Under the pieces are notes generated by a model that saw nothing but the letters and a program-made list of their open reading frames with translations, was not told the origin of the DNA and made no database searches. The translations under genes and the position numbers were made by a program. From IMG/VR virus record IMGVR_UViG_3300006753_000084, positions 1 to 22,586 of that record: 22,586 nucleotides of DNA, one strand, 5' to 3'. Source of the stretch: a virus. Each line of letters begins with the position of its first letter. The first letter of the stretch is position 1. Below are positions 21,001 through 22,586 of this stretch, one piece after another.

Positions 21001-22586
21001 CCGATCTACCGGCCAGAGGTTGTGCCGACCGAGCGGATGGCGAGCAACCAAGATGCCGCCCTGTGGCTGGAGGATCAGTTCGAGGGCGAAGCTATAACCG
21101 ATCACACGACGGTGCTGACGACCGAGCAGGTCGAGGAGATTTCCACGATCATGGCGGCGGAGGCGCAGCTCGCTCTTGAGAGCACGGGGAGCGCGCTCGA
21201 CTGGTATTCCGGTGCCTTGACCCGTGCGCTCAATGTCGCGCAAGTGAAGTACCCGATGCTGGCCGACGACAGCTCCGCAAAACAAGCCGGGTTTGGGACT
21301 GCCTCCAACGCTCGGTTCGCCTTCACCTACATTATGGCAGTCACATCGCAGAACCTCGATGTCGCCGCCAACTCGGTCGCGACCGATAAGGCGTTTGAGC
21401 AGATGGTCGACCGCGTCCAGAACGGCGTGCATAGCATGGACCGCGCGTGGGGGACCGGCGACAAACAAGAAGCCATGGGCGACAACTTCGATAAGTTCGG
21501 ACCCATGATCGAGGCGATGCCCGGCGAGAGCTTCCCCGACAAACTGGAGGCCCTCGACGCGCTGTTCCGGCAGAAGAAGACCGTCGGCGAGTGGGTCAAG
21601 GACATGAAAGCCGCCGGTGTTCCGTACAATGCGCCGGGGCAAACGAACAAGGACGCCATCGTCTATGGCTCCTCGGCCCTCGGCCCGAAGATCGGCAACG
21701 GCTTCTGGCAGAACTTGAACGGCAACTTCGAGCCGATGACCATCGATTTGTGGATGCGCCGTACATGGGGGCGCTATGTCGGCGCAAGTATCGGGAACCC
21801 CGGTGCGCTGCCGGGCCAGCGGGCGCGGCTGAAGGAAGCACTGAAGCGCAGCAGGTCGAAGCAGCAGGGCGACCCGGATCATATTGCCGAGGCGAAGAGC
21901 CACGTCGAGTTCCTGCAGGATTATCTGGCCACGGTGGAGAAGAAGCCGATTGCCGAGTTCGGCACCAAGAAGGCGCGGACTGCAGAGGTTAAGCGGCTCA
22001 AGGCTCAGATCAAGGTGGGTATAGAGGTCGTCGCCGATCTGGAGAACATCAAAGCCCCGGAAAGTTACAAGGCGGCATACGACAATGATAACGTGGCGCT
22101 GGTCGCCTACAGCAAGCGCATACTGACCGTCTGGGAAAAAGAGTACGCCCGGCTCAGCAAGAAGACCAAGGGCAAGGTCGCCAGCACGCTGACGCCGACG
22201 TGGGCGCGGGCGGCCAAGACGGTGATCACCAACTTGGCCAAGCCCCTCGATCAGGTGGCAAACGGGGCGCAGCGCAAGCAGATCGAAGCGGTTGGCGCGC
22301 GCGCTCTTGAGAAGCTGGCGTCGCGTGGCATCAACGTCACGACCGCTGATTTACAGGCTCTGCTCTGGTATCCTGAGAAGGATTTGTGGGGTGCGCTGAC
22401 GAAAGAATTAGAGACAGATACTGATAATATTGCTATAATTCCACCTAACCCTTTGAACGAGAGTTACGACACTGCGTTCGCGCGTATTTTGAGGAGCCAA
22501 GGCCATGACGTCCAAGGAGCTGAAGGAGATACAGGCGGAGGAGCTGGAGGCGGAACCGTCTCTGGACAAGATGCTCGACCTCAAGA
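18049..22586 (+). CDS. Giant ejection-region/polyvalent protein (3' partial)
   Basis: Over 1510 codons are open, with no stop before the right edge. Following two internal virion proteins, it is likely the large ejected protein. Order: acidic/Pro-rich N terminus (1-120); helical region; two Gly/Ala-rich segments able to cross a membrane (about 373-395 and 445-490); an ADQLVGF...AAAGQDVSIDAATYIRHILG module (about 585-640) seen in large phage proteins; a module near 820-905 beginning FWITPGGKIV; and a helical domain at about 1045-1250 with ALDWYSGAL, LGPKIGNGFWQNLNG and MTIDLWMRR, resembling HhH-GPD DNA glycosylases (Asp1233). Then come a coiled coil and ALLWYPEKDLW (near 1433). No transglycosylase motif was seen. 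The start directly abuts the previous stop. It resembles phage polyvalent proteins, which enter the cell with the DNA. Confidence 0.8.
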   Translation, partial: MADGFDFGTAPETPEALSVAPDTASDAGVSQFDPLLPPEISKHLKSFGSGVGNDLETKTLEMAPAATDELPDIETATFDFDAPPLPPIDPVAQLRASQQLQTPQFDAEGVPVPGSIAEERGLKQAAESRAVMQNFDLTADIDGNLLALSRHVADTVGGFTMVEDENGNLVKRYLRMTPEMVQTMHPSQLKVMLERQDVQLALKVDSVVRKRLAEDAEMMAIFRGEIPILLAAEGAMATSQRLKGLGPKGERSQTPFQEVTGLVVDDTMGVIAGIGNAIKRGNLMQGAAKDVADAFTFLELGETEDAVQQLMEAAAAMKTAGGLKRSDLANEMLDLIKKLDKLEFGEGLAELTVMIKENPAEAAVLINEVMAEQIQPLLLSAAATAVGTPVAGVAVNMATTFAQEQFAFSDEALKNIKDKHGYDLNTEKGIRDFVADEAAKQDFLAFGVKRAIPITAAQAASFGLLRVLARANVARTVKVATALAGEVATEGSAEWLAQMWSKGHYLLSDVVLEAMASGHPVTVGLEAYVSGAADLNDFRQAKAVKVWLESGKATSEEIKGIPTEKLSAAADVLADKLRAEGIERVFIPADQLVGFDQDGSVTETLGLTSEAVRQAAAAGQDVSIDAATYIRHILGADGFDALQRHTRFDEAGMTAAEAEAYEADDVGGQIQEQMRQLALQRVGVGVHIDEASLTQLNEDSESIRGQVRDALEATGVYTGAKADLFAQITAQRYATRAVRHTEATGQPVDAMSLFLADNLQVQGDAAVQAAQGFEQFDQDNEGRAEGDFSPEHVDLLESLEDVSVDDAFFNFDEDFEDKAFWITPGGKIVAAERPGVHAHLVREIAPELVRGASQDQIADNFMNDTGAIRFVALNDDSGAPAELFLKMHDKKLTQEQRRTIGKMVNQSADGVQVIAERFDVDNGTVVLSEQLSGRDAKGALHAGRRGEGAVFNQDAEHSLASAQRLLKDDIAALGLTEEQAAKISPIYRPEVVPTERMASNQDAALWLEDQFEGEAITDHTTVLTTEQVEEISTIMAAEAQLALESTGSALDWYSGALTRALNVAQVKYPMLADDSSAKQAGFGTASNARFAFTYIMAVTSQNLDVAANSVATDKAFEQMVDRVQNGVHSMDRAWGTGDKQEAMGDNFDKFGPMIEAMPGESFPDKLEALDALFRQKKTVGEWVKDMKAAGVPYNAPGQTNKDAIVYGSSALGPKIGNGFWQNLNGNFEPMTIDLWMRRTWGRYVGASIGNPGALPGQRARLKEALKRSRSKQQGDPDHIAEAKSHVEFLQDYLATVEKKPIAEFGTKKARTAEVKRLKAQIKVGIEVVADLENIKAPESYKAAYDNDNVALVAYSKRILTVWEKEYARLSKKTKGKVASTLTPTWARAAKTVITNLAKPLDQVANGAQRKQIEAVGARALEKLASRGINVTTADLQALLWYPEKDLWGALTKELETDTDNIAIIPPNPLNESYDTAFARILRSQGHDVQGAEGDTGGGAGGGTVSGQDARPQ
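22411..22439 (+). promoter_or_regulatory. Candidate sigma70 promoter with extended -10
   Basis: GAGACA (22411-22416, four of six to TTGACA), a 17-base spacer, then TATAAT (22434-22439) preceded by TGC. It lies in a short AT-rich patch with unusual codons near the end of the giant gene, about 65 bases before the next gene's ATG. The decamer TGCTATAATT is the same as at 5022-5031. Confidence 0.5.
22505..22586 (+). CDS. Start of next gene (3' partial)
   Basis: Only 27 codons are visible: MTSKELKEIQAEELEAEPSL and on, a charged helical N terminus. It starts in another frame within the 3' end of the giant gene, with GAGGAG nine bases before the ATG and a candidate promoter upstream. Which of the two frames is used at the very edge cannot be settled here, but both look translatable. 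Function unknown. Confidence 0.5.
   Translation, partial: MTSKELKEIQAEELEAEPSLDKMLDLK

Noticed and set aside
1-22586. Diversity-generating retroelement, as in BPP-1-like phages with related structural genes
   Set aside because: No reverse transcriptase and no template/variable repeat pair were seen in the window; it could lie outside.
1-22586. CRISPR array, tRNA genes, insertion sequences
   Set aside because: No regularly spaced repeats, cloverleaf-like sequence, transposase or flanking inverted repeats were found by reading.

Overview
The window is a piece of a tailed-phage genome (virion or prophage, not decidable here), with every supported gene on the + strand. It carries a short-tailed (podovirus-type) structural cassette: a T7-type head-tail connector/portal, a Bbp19-like protein, a scaffold, a Bbp17/GP7-type major capsid protein, a Bbp16-type cement protein, a tail adaptor, a large tail nozzle and internal/ejection proteins. 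No tape measure, sheath or baseplate genes are present. The gene content recalls Bordetella phage BPP-1 and related podoviruses. DNA is GC-rich with strongly GC-biased third positions, so a GC-rich Gram-negative host is likely; alphaproteobacterial would be a guess. No integrase, lysis gene, reverse transcriptase, tRNA or CRISPR array was seen.

Layout. 1-1473: end of a replication-type RecA-fold ATPase (RepA-like), whose frame is open to the left edge. 1474-1774: an AT-richer, strongly folded intergenic stretch with two large hairpins and repeated GCTAC and TATCAA motifs. 1775-2510: a small unknown gene overlapping a RuvC-like resolvase. 2524-4981: packaging, consisting of a small terminase fused to an N-terminal GIY-YIG nuclease domain, a small CxxC protein, and the large terminase. 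5017-6001: three small genes, two sharing a PGFG/poly-proline module. 6001-11548: portal, Bbp19-like protein, scaffold, capsid, cement, a beta-rich virion protein and a small charged protein. 11558-15378: adaptor, nozzle with three internal FCCH-like repeats, and a GNAT-type protein. 15378 to the end: two internal virion proteins and a giant (over 1500 residue) ejection/polyvalent protein running off the right edge, with one further gene starting inside its 3' end.

Working together: the resolvase and terminases would process and package concatemeric DNA through the portal into a scaffold-built, cement-stabilised head. Adaptor and nozzle form the short tail, and the internal proteins are expelled to carry DNA across the envelope. 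Many consecutive genes share stop/start overlaps (TAATG, TGATG, ATGA, TAGTG), implying translational coupling. Capsid, cement, beta-rich protein and the next small gene instead have their own spacers, good Shine-Dalgarno sites and hairpins.

Most unusual: the GIY-YIG/TerS fusion, a DNA-glycosylase-like (HhH-GPD) signature inside the giant ejection-region protein, the structured intergenic region at 1590-1750, and two copies of an extended -10 decamer embedded in coding sequence.
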